Positions 33,451 to 44,862 of a DNA stretch of 64,000 nucleotides are shown one piece after another. Made by a program: the position numbers and the translations under genes. Position 1 is the first letter of the stretch. Each line of letters starts with the position of its first letter. The notes under the pieces are model-generated. The model saw only the letters and a list, made by a program, of their open reading frames with translations. It was not told the origin of the DNA and did not search any database. This DNA comes from Eonycteris spelaea (taxonomy: Eukaryota > Chordata > Mammalia > Chiroptera > Pteropodidae). Location: contig PUFA01000027.1 in the NCBI GenBank assembly GCA_003508835.1, positions 2,728,001 to 2,792,000 of the forward strand. Direction: 5' to 3'.

Positions 33451-34397
33451 TTCCAGGCAGAAACATCCTTACAATGTCCCAAACCAACAGCCCTCTCATT
33501 GTTACTAGCTCTTTTCTCCAGAAAACCTCAAAATAAATTCAGCTGGGACTAGGCACGATTTTGGTCTAACTCATTGAATGTTCTTGAATGGAGTTTTGAT
33601 TCTTGAATGAGTGCTGTAATGCAAGAACATAGGGACAGGTGCTGGTCATTTATCAGTAGTGACAGTAACAGATTCCTCCTGTGCATGACCCCACTGGGCT
33701 TCTGGCTGCTTTGTCTCAGAGCTTTCTCCATCCTTTCTGAACCTGTGTCCTGTGGGTTTATGAATAAATTTTAATTTTAATTGAGGTAGTTCTACTGAGG
33801 TGCCATTAGAGCTTTGAAGAATAGGCCTAGAAGGTGACAATCAAGATGCCTAAATTACATGCCATCAAATTTCCCCACATATTTGGAGGTAAATAACCAT
33901 TATGCCTGTGTGTTCTTTTTTCTCAGACTTTGCATGTTCTTCCTCTGCCATCATTCTCAGACCTTTCACCATCTTATAGATTTATAGTGGTCAGCTACGC
34001 CTCTCTTCTTAGTGTTCTTGATACCATTCACTTCATAGTGAAGTCTGGGGTTGAATTTTGATGCTGCAACCTTATTTTTTGATTGAGTTTATTGTTAGTT
34101 AAAACTCCAAAACCTCTGTCCCCCACAATACAGGTACTCTTAACTAACTGAATATTCAAACCAAATAGAGTTCTTTAAAAAATCTCATCAACTTTGCCTA
34201 ACCAGATTTTAATGAATTAAATTCTATAGCATTGCTTATCTTTTTTTTTTTTCAACTAACATGTGTCATCTGAAAATATGACAATCCATAGTTACCAGTT
34301 GGCCATGTGGTCTGTAAGAATATAGTCAGGAACCAAGCTCTTTGGAAGAAACTTAGAAAACTGTTTTTAGAAGAAATGTAATGGAGCACCAATTTTG

Positions 34398-34440
34398 CAA
34401 GATGTATACATGATGTATACATATGTATACATGTATACAT
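34398..34440. repeat. ATGTATACAT palindrome cluster
   Basis: Tandem and overlapping copies of the self-complementary ATGTATACAT, plus TGTATACATG variants. Confidence 0.85.
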
Positions 34441-34740
34441 ATCTGAAATACATGTGGAGAATGCTTCATACTAACTCACACTTTTTAAGATTTAAAATAC
34501 ATATTGATGATTAAAAATTCTTAAGAAACTTCCTCCATATTGACATTGATCGACTAATGTAGCATTTCCCAAATTGTGTTCCACTAGGTAGTCCTTGATC
34601 AAATAAGTTAAGAAAGGATGACATAAATAAATATTTATTTACTATAGGACTTTCGGAACCATAATTATGGTATATATAATGTGCTACAAGCAAGCATTAA
34701 AATCACTTTTGGAAAGAAGCTAGTTTTAAAAAATCAACAT

Positions 34741-35700
34741 TACTGAGTTAAGTCAACTTTATTATTATTTACATACAACAAAATGTAATCCTTTTAAATG
34801 TACATTTTTATAGTTTTGACAAATGTATACCTCTGTGTAACCATCACTACAGTTAAGATGCAGAATATTTTAATCATCCCCAAAATTTCCCAAAATTGTG
34901 CCATTTTGCAGTCAGTCTACTCTGACCCCTGGCTGTAGGCAACTGCTGATCTGCTTTTTATCACTATAGATTTAGATTTCCTTTTTTCTAGACTCATATA
35001 GATGGTATCATACAGCATATACATTTGCATCTGGCTGATATTACTCAGGATGTTTTTTGAGATTTACTACACTGTTTTAGGTATTAGTAGTCCATTTATT
35101 TTATTGCTGAGTAGTATTCCACTCTGTGGATATACTTGCTTATCCATTTGTCTGTGATAGACAGTAGAACTGTTTCTAGTTGTTAGCTATTAAAAATAAA
35201 ACTTTATGATTATGTATACAAGTTTGTTTGTACACCAGCAGTGTTTCAGTTTTTCTACATTCTCACTAACACTTAGTATGGTTACTCTTTTTCATCTTAG
35301 CCATTCTAGTGGGTGTGAAGTGCTATCTCATTGTGGTTTTAATTTGTACTTCTCTGATGACTAATGAATGTTTTGAAAATATCTTTTCATGTTCTATTGG
35401 CGTTTGTAATTCCTGTACAGACATTTTGTCCAATTAAAAATTGTGTTGTTTATCTCTTATCGATATCTAAGAGTTCTTCATATGTTCTAGGTGTGTCTTT
35501 TTCCCGATATATGTGACATACAATACACACATATGTCCTGTATGTTACATATATACATATACATATTTTTATATACACATATATATTGTATTCACACATA
35601 TAAGATTTTGGAGATATATAGATATATATATATTATGTTAGATGTTGTCTCCTCCCATCTATAGTCTGCCTTTTTATTTCTTAAATGTGTCTTTCTAAAA
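34741..35700 (-). mobile_element. Old L1 3' UTR (L1M-type)
   Basis: Plus strand: TGTGTAACCATCACTACAGT, GGTATCATACAGCATATACA, GAGTAGTATTCCACTCTGTG, TCATTGTGGTTTTAATTTG and TGTCTTTTTCCCGATATATG, all standard antisense L1 3' phrases. An AT-rich (TATACATA)n patch lies at about 35545-35635. Confidence 0.85.
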
Positions 35701-37340
35701 GCAGAAGCTATGAATGTTGATGAAATTAAAATTTTCAATTTTTTCTTTAACATTCCTGCTTTTTTAGCCTTTCTACAGAATGTTTGCCTACCTCAGGGTC
35801 ATAAAGAAAGTAGAGAGAATCCTTGTATTACTGTGTTGGCTCATTTCAGCCTCTCTATTAGACTACCCTCCCTCCCCACTTCCCCCACCCACTTCCTTTC
35901 CCTCCCTGTCCACAAACTCATCATGAGTTGTCTGGAAAAGAGAGTAAGCTTCCAGTTGGTGGTGGTCTACATCAGCTAATATGACAGGAGCATGGTTAAG
36001 CCAGATTTTAAAATAATAAAACATTTATAACATGTAAAACCTTAGGTCAGAAGAATATTCTGAAAAGGCTTTTCCTAACACCATGTTAAATGAGGCTTCT
36101 CAAGTTACTCTCTATCACCATGTTGGAAATTTTCTTCAAGGCACAATTATCTTTGATGATCTTGTTTATTTGTATACCTGTTTCTCATCTGACCTGCAAT
36201 GGACTGTAAGCTTTTCTGTCTTGTTTACCTGTGATGAACGTAAGGAGGAACCAGTGGAGGCAAGATTGCAATGTGGCTGACAGCTATTGACATGAATTTG
36301 GGGTTCGTGGCTCCCATAACTTCAGCATCTAGAAATCTTCTCTCCCTGTTACTTTCACCCACTGCATTTGTAAATTATTATGGGGGTAAGGCTTTTGCAT
36401 AGAATACCTAAACCCATTCCTTTAGGGAGGCAATCTCTCTTTCCTCACTTTAATGAGAATTGAGATTCTCTGAAACTACTATGTTCATCCTTTCATGGGT
36501 AAAGATGATTCAGAATGGGGTAATGGGAGAATTATTAAGAATATTGCATCTTTCCGTAATTTCCTTTCTAGCCTTTTAGATGGGCAATTAGCAACAGAAT
36601 ATTGGTTTTCTTAGATTGTTGCCTGCTAGTGTAAACTTGGTTAATGCAATCCTGCTGGCATTCTAGAAAAGGGTTTCTTTTACTGGTGTTTATCATTCAG
36701 CTGCTGAAATTCACATTGGGTGAAACTTGGCATGACAGCTTTCAGCTCAGTTGCAACTTAGAAGAAAACAGATTCTGCTTTGCTTAAATTGTTTTCGATT
36801 GACTGGGTAAGAATAAATTAAAGGTTCTTGCAGGTAATAGCTTCTGAATTCAATTAAAAATATCATCAGGCAGCTGCTTTTTTTTTTCTGAAAGTACAGA
36901 AATGATTTTGAGCTACTTAATTGATTTTCTTATGAAGTTTTTTGACTGACAGATTTAGCCTAATACTTCCTCAACATTTTTCACTCAGAGCAATATAGCA
37001 ATAGAAAATGGGAATTAGAAAAAAAACTTAATTATCCTGCTATGGTAAGATTCTTCGAGTTATAAAATTTTAAAGGTCAGTCAATCCATCTCTTCATTTG
37101 TTTATTCATTCAAACATTGATTCATTGATCAAACATTTACCTCTTAATTTGGGCCAGGTTCACTGCACAAGAGTTTAATATTTATCAGACTTCGGATTTT
37201 GTTGTTGTTGTTGTTTACAAATGACCCTAGTTTGCTAGTCTGTAAGTTTCAAGCATGCTGGAGCCATGTTTGTTTTATTTACTGCTGAATGGAAAGTACC
37301 AAAATAATGGACGGTATGGTAGACTTTCAATAAGCATTTG
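35701..37340. other. Intergenic segment
   Basis: AT-rich unique sequence. The start at about 35700-35790 (ATGTTGATGAAATTAAAATT) may still belong to the L1. A T10 run lies at 36880 and (GTT)n at 37200. No gene seen. Confidence 0.4.
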
Positions 37341-37450
37341 ATGGAAGGAAGGAAAAAAGAAAGGAAGGCAAGGAAGGCAGGAAGGCAGGAAGGCAGGAAG
37401 GCAGGCAGGCAGGCAGGCAGGAAGGAAGGAAGGAGGGAAGGAAAGAGGAA
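37338..37450 (+). repeat. (GGAA/GGCA)n tetranucleotide array
   Basis: GGAA units around a core of GGCA/GGCAGGAA units, purine-rich on the plus strand. It generates four overlapping Lys/Arg- or Ser/Leu/Pro-rich ORFs that are artefacts. Confidence 0.95.
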
Positions 37451-37769
37451 TGGAAGGGAAGAGAGGCAGAAGATTCGCAAGAGCAAAGATTATGATATAT
37501 TCTGTGTACTGCAATCCTTGGGCAGGAAGAGGCTAGGAACACACATACTCAGAGGCTAAGGTTAGCCAAATTCTTCTTTTCTTTATTCAATATAGGGCAA
37601 GGGAAATGCCACAGTGTTTCCCCCTTAGCCATATAGGCAATTCATGCTTTCTAAATCAAAAGAATTTGTTGGAGGTCACACTATGCCACAGAAGGGCAGG
37701 CTGTATTCTTCATATGTGAGAGGACAGTAGCTGTGCACATTTTTCTCTAGCTGGTGGTTAAGAGGTCAA

Positions 37770-37930
37770 AACTTGGAGGTAGGAGCTTGGAATCCTATCC
37801 TCTCTCCAACTATGATTCATGACAACCTGCATTGGCAACTTGCATAGTCTCCCTGTGCCTCTTTTTTCTCACCTCAAAAACAGGATAATGATAGAGGAAT
37901 ACTTGCTTCATTGAGTTCTGTGAGACTAAA
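37770..37930 (+). repeat. MIR SINE fragment
   Basis: GAATCCTATCCTCTCTCCAAC, then CTCCCTGTGCCTCTTTTTTC and ACAGGATAATGATAG follow MIR in sense order. Confidence 0.6.
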
Positions 37931-39000
37931 ATGTGCATCTATGTGAATGTGCTTGACAAAAGATAAAGTTATTTGAAAGTAATGTGTGCTGATACTATGG
38001 ATAAGAATTGGGACAATTGTGGATGCTTCAATTCCCCAAAACACATAATTGATGAAACTGACAAAAACAGGCTTTATAAAAGAAGCTAAACCCTAAGCTA
38101 TACATACGATATGATTCCATTTATCTCAATGTCAAAATCAGTCAAAACTAAGCTTTAGTGCTAAAAGTCAAAGTATGAGGGACGGAAGGAAGGGTATGTG
38201 GGGCTTTTGGGGTGCTGGCCAGTTCTCTTTTGTTACTTGGTTGGTGATTACAGGGGTAGTTATATGGGATAATTAACTGACCTGTGAATTTATGTACATT
38301 ATGCTTCAATAATAAAAGTTTAAAATATGATATAAAAATGGTTTTTACAAACCACCTTAAATTTAGCCATTCAGATATAACCACCATTAACATTTTGGTC
38401 TCTGGTTTTCTAAATGTGTTTTCTTTTTATACACATGTATATCTATATAGACACCAACATTTTCCCCTACCCCACCCAAAAAAAATACCCACAGTAACAT
38501 ATATGCATTTTACATTTTTATATAAAAACAGGATTTGGGTACATATATAGTATTGTCCATAACCTGTTTTTTAAAATGAGTATGAAAATTGCTTTGATGT
38601 TTTTCTTAATTACTGAAAATTACTCAATAAAATATAAATAATATAACATATGCAAAGAAAAAAGTATTATTCACCTTTAACCTCACCACTCACAAAAATG
38701 ATGTAACAGGTAAGACATCACAAGTCTTTTCCAAAGTACCTTGACAAATTGGAATATTCGTTTCCATCCTTCAGATCCAGTTCTGCAACTTACTATAGTA
38801 AAGATGTTATTTAAAAAATAAAATAAAAAATTCTTTCTACTAAGCCTAATGGAGTATGTGCATATTAGTCAAATCACTGAGGCATGTGTGAATTTGATGG
38901 TTGGCTTTTTAAGGTTCACAAAATTAATATTATAAGTTAACCAGTATCTGAGAGTTCAATTCGAAAAACTCAAACTTCAAAGACACAAACTCACATCTAG
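37931..39000. other. Intergenic segment
   Basis: AT-rich, probably L1-derived in part (AATTCATTTGTGTA-like phrases at about 38280-38420 recall an antisense L1 tail), but not assignable with confidence. Confidence 0.3.
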
Positions 39001-39345
39001 AATGCCAACTGTGCTCTTACCTTTGTGCCTGCTGGAACCCTCTGCCTAGAATTCTCATTCTCCAATTACATATGTGGCTGTCTCCTACTTCATTCAGATT
39101 TCTATTTAAATGATAACTTATTGGAGGCTTTCTCAGACCATCCTTTTAAAAATAGCATGCCATACATCCCTGACACAATAAGTCCCCTCTTTTATGTTTC
39201 CTCTTGGCACTTACAGTTATCTGACATTATTTTGAGCATTTAAGTATTCTGATTATTTTAAAAGATTAGTTAGAACCTCTTTATTTTGTTCAGCCATGTC
39301 TGAGACACAATATATGCTGAATCAATTTTTATTGAATGAATGAAG
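39001..39345 (+). repeat. L2 LINE 3' end
   Basis: CTGGAACCCTCTGCCTAGAA, GGAGGCTTTCTCAGACCATC, CTTGGCACTTACAG and a terminal TTTTTATTGAATGAATGAA give a clear sense L2 3' end. Confidence 0.85.
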
Positions 39346-40804
39346 TATCTCCCCAAATGGGACACAACAAGTTAACGACCCTCTTTGCTCATTATCTACC
39401 TCTAGAAAGTCTCTTTGGGAAATGTGATCAAGAGCAGGAGGTACTGTATCACCATGATAGTTTCACCATGAAGAATGCATTTATCAATACTATATACTTT
39501 TGCTCTGCTGATGTGATTGTGGACACACCTTAGTCTACCAGCTGTCGAGTTAGGACCATGAGGCCAGAAAAATTCTTGAAGTTCTTTTTAATCTTTCAAA
39601 AGGCTAATGAAACCCATGCAGTTATTCTTAATAAGGTTGTGGGGGAAACTAAAATAGATAATCTGGAGGTTGCAACACTTTCTCAGTTCACAGCAACTTG
39701 GTAATTTTTTCATAGCATTCCTAAATCCAAAGAAATTCCTAACAGTTCTGCTTATTCAATATTTACATCCACACAACTTGATAGTAATAGTTTTTGTGGT
39801 ATCTGAAAGATGTTGTTATGTTTCCCTAGAAAATGTAAAATAACTTGTAGTGCTCACGTGAATTTGTTGCAGTACCCTGGGCTGCCTTGGCACACAGTTT
39901 GGGAACCGTGGAACTGACTAAAGCTTCTAAACAGTGTGTTTACCGTATTACTAAAACCAAGTTACTGTAATTCTGGTTTAATTTGACCATTGATGACATT
40001 ATGGGGGTTCTGAGGACAAGAGTATTGAGCCAAATTTGATTCTGAGAGCATGAGTTGACTTGAATGAGTTGAATCCTGGCACAGCAATATTTAGCAACCA
40101 AGAAATCTATGTTCTAAGGAATTAGATTCTTACTTAATCTTGTTTATAAGCCTTATAGTCTTAATAGCAATTTCTGTGATTTCATAATACTATCATGAAC
40201 TTTACTGCTACTGAATCATTTGTATCTAGATTAACATTGACTATAATATGGGCAGAACAAACTACTTATTGCTACATATTAATGTACCACTTATTAATTT
40301 GTTACTACTTATTAATACATATGCAGCTTATTTGGTAGACAAAACCTTTTAAAGACTCTGCTGACATGAGGGTAAAACATATGAAATAAATTTTTAGAAG
40401 TCATGGTAGTGGTGAGAGGTTTGGGAACGATTGCGTTAGCCCTTTGTTTAACTGGAATGCACCTTAGTCTGATTAGTAAAGCATTTACAAACTTACTTTA
40501 GGGAGAGAGAAACCGGTGGAGGCTCCCTGTGCAGTAGATTACCTGATCTCAGTATGTGATGATGTCGATGAGGAGCATGTCAGAGGGTGACATTTTTTAT
40601 CTTCTTCCCAGACTTTGGATTCCAGATTCTCATACACATAAACTGACTCCTATAGTAGGCACTTGAACTTGAGGGTCTAAGGAATGGTTTGAAGCAATAA
40701 TTAGTTTCCTATACCATGAGTTTGAGGCTTTGCTTATTTTTATTCATAAGACTAGATTATGAAACAGAATAGCTTATTTTCTCTTCTCATTTTCTCCCTG
40801 TAAT
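39346..40804. other. Intergenic, nothing recognised
   Basis: AT-rich unique-looking sequence, with a possible hAT TIR-like phrase at 39891-39910 (CACAGTTTGGGAACCGTGG). Confidence 0.4.
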
Positions 40805-41365
40805 AAAGATTACAGCAGAAATTAATGAAATAGATAATTAAAAAAATAGAGAAAAATCAATGAAATAAAGTTGGTGCTTTAAAAAATGAACAAAATTGAC
40901 AAAATTTAGGCTAGATTGACCAAGTAATAAAAGAGAGGCTTTGACTTATTAAAATCAGGAATAAAAATGTGAAGATGACTACCAACCTTACAGAAATAAA
41001 AGATGACGAAAGGAAAAATATGAACATTGATATACCAACAAATTAGATAACTTGGACTAGTGGACCAATCCTTACAAAGGCACAAACTACCAAAACCAAC
41101 TCAACAAGAAATACAAAACCCGAATAGACTTCTAACAAGAAAAGAAAAAATTTAATTAGTAATCAAAATATTATGCACAAAAAGGTCCAGGCCTGGGCAG
41201 TTTCAGGCCTAGTGGATTCAGCCTAAAATTTAAAGAATTAATACCAATTCTTCATAAACTCTTCCAAAAAATAGAAGAGGAGGGAACAATTTCTAATCCA
41301 TTTCACAAGGCCATTTTTATGCTGATTTCCAAATCCAGAAAAAGACAACAGAAGAAAGGAAAACT
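40805..41365 (+). mobile_element. L1 ORF2 fragment (RT region)
   Basis: AAATTAATGAAATAGATAAT, GCTAGATTGACCAAGTAATA, AGGTCCAGGCCTGGGCAGTTT and CTTCATAAACTCTTCCAAAA are sense L1 ORF2 text just upstream of the reverse-transcriptase core. Frame broken many times. Confidence 0.85.
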
Positions 41366-42394
41366 CATTTCCTGTTCTATATCTCTAGTGGTAGTGATCT
41401 CCTCACTGAATGATAGACCCTGGGTGAGGAGCAAAAAACTTTTCAGTGTATCAATGTTGTGGAACCATGTTGCAGTTAGTTACATCTAATCTAGAGTCAC
41501 TGACAACTATGAAACATGGATTTTTGCCTTTAAAAAAATCACAATATGTTCAATATATAGCTTAAATATAGGATGAAATGGCCAACTGTTAGCCAGACTT
41601 TAGGGAAACAAGTCTATAAATTACACAATGTACCGAGCCAAAGGCTCAGAGAAACACATAGGTCATTGATCTTCTGAGATGAATATGATGCTGCTACCTG
41701 CTCTTAACATCTACCAAGTTCTTATGCAATTCCCTTTTGGAAAAATCCACTGTACTGGAGTCGAAGCAGGGCCTCACTGATTGGGACTATTAGTATAGAT
41801 ATGTGTTCTTCCTACTTCAGTGACCTGACACAGTGCTTCAAGCCTCATTCTCTTCTTCAGGTCACACTGTCTACTTTTCCCCTTTGTCTCGTAACAAATT
41901 CCTGCTTCTACAGCATGTCCTATTCTGAGCATTGACGTCAGGAATCTGATGGCTTCTAAGCCGTTGGCTGAGATCAGCTCACAGTTCTTTCACTCATCTA
42001 CTTGAACGGTCACAAACAGAAAGACAAGCAGACCCCTTTCTGTTCTTTGCTATATTTATTCTTAGCCCTCTACTGAGACTTGGCAACAACCAGTGGAACC
42101 AGAAGATGTTTTTTTTTTTCTTTTTCTGGATTAGGTCAACAGCCAGCCTCTGAGATTTTCATCTATCTTGTTTGTTATGGTGTAGTGGTCTCTGTTCCAA
42201 CATTCCATCTGAATTATAAAAAGCCTGGAACAATCAATCTTGATAAATGACATGGAGAGCTGATTCACTGGTATTTATTTACTTTTGAAATTCACCTTTA
42301 AATCAATCATCGTTAATAAAATTACATTGATATATACCTGCCAATATTATTCTCTCAGTTAAGAAAATATGGATACATGAATGTTAATACAAAA

Positions 42395-42480
42395 TTATGC
42401 AGTACATAAATATTGATTAACTATGTACACCTGAAATTCATAAATTGTGTGTCAAATATACTTTATTTTAAAAAAAAAAG
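42395..42480 (+). mobile_element. L1 3' end with A tail
   Basis: TTAACTATGTACACCTGAAA, then TTGTGTGTCAAATATACTTT and an A10 tail: the sense terminus of an L1. Confidence 0.7.
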
Positions 42481-43899
42481 AAAATATGAATGCAAGCTCT
42501 CAAAGAATTTCAGTTTCCCTAAACACTCCAGAGGTTTGTAAATGTGGCTTCTTTGAAACACCATTTTCACCTCCTAATGTTTTAATTATTCTGAAGAAGG
42601 TATTATTATTTCTTATATATATATATGTATATTAAGTTTACTGGGTTTTTTTTCTAAGAAAGAGAATAGTTAGAGAAATTAGGTATATTTTGTAAAATGA
42701 GGCGAAGCTCTTCTTAATAAAATTTCTGTGTAGATCTCTAACCATACTTTGTATTTAGACTTTCATATATTTTTTCTCAAAAAAATAATATAGGTTTCCT
42801 ATCAGATCAGATATTAAAACTTCTTTTTCAATGAATTTTAGTGCCTTCACTATCATTTCATTGTCAGATCTTCCACCTCACCTTATTGCACAGCACTTTA
42901 TAGTTTTCGACCTCCGGCATCTTATCTCCTTAACAAGCTTGTGGAGTAGGGCTGTCAGATATTGCATGCTTACCATTTTACCTCTGGTGTGAAATGGTTT
43001 TCCTCCCATAATGAGTGTCACTATAATAAAATTAATTATGCTTCAAGAATTTTACAAGGCCCAGAAATACCAGGAGAAATAGCAAGGCGTTGTGAAAACA
43101 GATTGAGGAATTTCTGACTTCAGAGTCAGAGCCATCTTATGTGAAATAAATCTGAACCCAAGCTAATGGAAAAGAGGGCGGCATCTAGGGAATGCCAAAA
43201 AAGCCTGGAGTGACACAGAAAACATCGCCATATTTGGCTTCTTGACCTCATCTCTGTTTTTCATGCATGAATCTCAGGCCATATGTTGCTTTGTTTAAAA
43301 AAAAAAATACCTACCTAAAAATATGAGATACAGAGTGTGGAGGAATTTGAGGACTATTAAGTTAGGGTAAGTAACTGCTAGCCACTTTGATAGTCAAACT
43401 TCAAAATATCTATTTGCTTAACACAACAGAGAATGATTTTCAGACTCTTGTTTAGCTAAATACAAGCCACAGATTTTCTCCAATGCTGTCTCAGAAATCC
43501 AGGCTGCTTCCATGTTGTAGTGATGCTATTTTGAAGTTCTTTATTTCTAGTTTATAGAAGTTGAGAGAGATTGAGAAAGAGAGAGATTGAAGGAGAGTGT
43601 GGACAATTCACAATGGCTCATAACTGCCTTATCATTTACACTCATGTTTCCATTGGCCGGCACTAGTAATAAGGTCCCAAAATAATTAAAATGCTAAAAA
43701 ATGTACAAGAGTGTATAGCATATTAGGTGAGTACTAACTATCTCTGCTATGAACATATAGAATGATTGCAATTCATAGAACATTAGAGCTGAAAAAAGAT
43801 TTTAAAAAACATGTAGTGTAGTCAATTTTCTTAGGGAACCAGAGTTAGAGAGGCTGAATGACTTGGCCTCAGTTGCATATCCAATAAGTGGCCGAGGGA
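42481..43899. other. Intergenic segment
   Basis: AT-rich; GAGA-rich patch at about 43561-43600. No gene seen. Confidence 0.45.
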
Positions 43900-43904
43900 A
43901 GAGT

Positions 43905-44150
43905 TTATATCATAATAACTAGTATTTCTTAAACTCTTATTAAGGGCTAGGCAGTATGCTAACACATCTATGTACCTTAGCTCCTTAAGCCCTCACACTA
44001 ACCCTATGAGACAAACATTGTTCTCTTCATTTTAAAGATGAGAACAGTAAAAGCTTAAAGAAAATGGGTGAAACATTTCAGGTCACGCAGTTGGTAAATG
44101 GCAGAAGGAAGATTCAAACCCACACTACCTACCATCAAAATGCCAACACA
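43905..44150 (-). repeat. MIR SINE
   Basis: GGGCTAGGCAGTATGCTAAC, AACCCTATGAGACAAACATT, AAAGATGAGAACAGTAAAAG and AGATTCAAACCCACAC: an antisense MIR. Confidence 0.85.
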
Positions 44151-44764
44151 GAATCTATCACTTAATGGCCTTTTGTTGTTGTTGTTCTGGTCCCCAAATC
44201 CCCCTTCTGATTATACCAACAGATTAGGTATCACTTGTATTAAATATAAAAGTCCTCATCAGAAAATGATGTTATGGCAACTTTAAGACAGTATTCTTAC
44301 CTGTCTCGAACATAGGTTGAAGTTACTTGTGAGAATAGAGAGAAAGCAACGTATAAACTGGCAAATTGCATTGGATTATCATGGTGAAACTTGCTCTAGC
44401 CATGAACAAGGTTCTTCCTGTAAAACATATTATTTTCTGTCATGTGAGAAGTACCCAATAGAGCACCAGGTAACATACATTAACTTATACCCACAGGGTA
44501 GGTGAATAAAGAAAACAAATGTTGCAATGTAATATTAAACCACTTATCACAGTCATTTCTGTGGTTCTTGTTCTTCTACATGATAGCAATACTAGTTTCT
44601 GTTATAATTGTTCACATCTATCCATTAGATCAGCTTGTAGATATCAAAGCCTAGAGTTTTTTTTTAAGTTATACATTTTGTTATCAATGGAAAATTCTTC
44701 ATTTATAGTGAGAAAAACAAAAATAGATTTATAAAATTTTTTCTAATTAAGATTAAATTATATG

Positions 44765-44835
44765 ATGTATTTAGCACAGTACTTGGAATATAGTAAGTAT
44801 TCAATAAATGGAAGCTCTGCTATTGTTGTTGATTG
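44765..44835 (+). repeat. MIR 3' fragment
   Basis: TTAGCACAGTACTTGGAATA then GTAAGTATTCAATAAATGG: the sense MIR 3' end. Confidence 0.75.
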
Positions 44836-44862
44836 ATGATAATGATGATGATGATGATGACT
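44836..44862 (+). repeat. (GAT)n microsatellite
   Basis: About seven GAT/GAT-like units following the MIR 3' end. Confidence 0.8.

Larger units (their letters stand above)
30228..34740. other. Intergenic segment with regulatory-looking block
   Basis: Low repeat content. The 30530-30780 part holds the two DR1 sites. Further on are a MER5 scrap (31065-31230), a T23 run (32286-32306) and a duplicated 40-bp unit (33356-33450). No gene supported; ORFs of about 60 codons are chance. Confidence 0.45.

Noticed and set aside
37235..37559. Four overlapping ORFs on both strands rich in Lys/Arg/Gly or Ser/Leu/Pro
   Set aside because: Translation of the GGAA/GGCA microsatellite.
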